DNA of 64,000 nt, taken from NCBI GenBank assembly GCA_964247055.1, contig OZ176054.1, positions 5,270,001 through 5,334,000 on the forward strand, in the 5' to 3' direction. Shown piece after piece: positions 63,945 through 64,000 of the stretch. Position 1 is the first letter of the stretch. Each line of letters begins with the position of its first letter. The translations under genes were made by a program, and so were the position numbers. Origin of the DNA: Paragordius varius. Its lineage: Eukaryota; Nematomorpha. The notes beneath the pieces are model-generated. The model ran no database searches and had not been told where the DNA came from. It saw only the letters and a list, made by a program, of their open reading frames with translations.

Positions 63945-64000
63945 TAAAAAAATCTTAGGTGTTAGACCAATTTTCTTTTTGGATATACTATTTATGTACT

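Overview
The window is AT-rich animal-type nuclear DNA with split genes. The protein set is metazoan: a heparan sulfate 3-O-sulfotransferase, an ELAV/Hu RNA-binding protein fragment, the DEAH helicase DHX8/PRP22, the coiled-coil protein CCDC6, mitochondrial ribosomal protein mS37 (CHCHD1), mitochondrial elongation factor Ts, tRNA pseudouridine synthase PUS3, a SAP plus two-RRM plus RS-tail nuclear RNA-binding protein, and the 3' part of NADPH:adrenodoxin oxidoreductase. The most striking property is intron size. I could place 20 introns of only 21-35 nt, each by restoring frame and family alignment, and these lie beside ordinary to very long introns (up to 3.4 kb). Among animals, dicyemid mesozoans are the group I know to be reported with introns averaging below about 30 nt, so a dicyemid or similarly reduced parasite is my best guess. 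That is an inference, not a demonstrated identity.

Layout. 1-2.8 kb: several copies of one TA-flanked MITE family. 2.9-3.8 kb: HS3ST (+). 4.8-5.0 kb: a small mariner-like MITE. 6.3-6.8 kb: ELAV fragment (-) next to a LINE relic (-, 6.85-7.5 kb). 9.3-21.7 kb: complete DHX8 (+, 21 exons), whose long introns hold a 1.24-kb foldback element, a tRNA-derived SINE, another foldback and decayed copies of an exon end. 22.8-24.6 kb: CCDC6 (-, 6 exons), tail-to-tail with DHX8. 24.8-34.4 kb: repeat-filled intergenic DNA (self-nested MITE, two Helitron-like elements, a long degenerate tandem array, other repeats). 34.4-40.3 kb: a very tight three-gene cluster mS37 (+) / EF-Ts (-) / PUS3 (+), with PUS3 stretched by a TE-filled 3.4-kb intron. 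41.2-46.1 kb and 48.8-51.2 kb: two broken Ty3/gypsy retroelements, each hit by the same foldback family. 47.6-48.6 kb: a MULE-like element with a 9-bp target duplication. 53.0-55.3 kb: a broken hAT transposon inside an older inverted repeat. 57.0-60.4 kb: SAP-RRM gene (+, 12 exons). 61.0-61.8 kb: FDXR 3' end (-). 63.6-63.9 kb: a foldback with tandem repeats in its arms.

The genes do not form an operon or an obvious pathway, although three of them serve mitochondrial translation or steroid/Fe-S electron supply (mS37, EF-Ts, FDXR). PUS3, DHX8, ELAV and the SAP-RRM protein all act on RNA. The main biological story is a genome whose ancestral introns are near the lower size limit for spliceosomal introns and whose longer introns carry visible transposon insertions.
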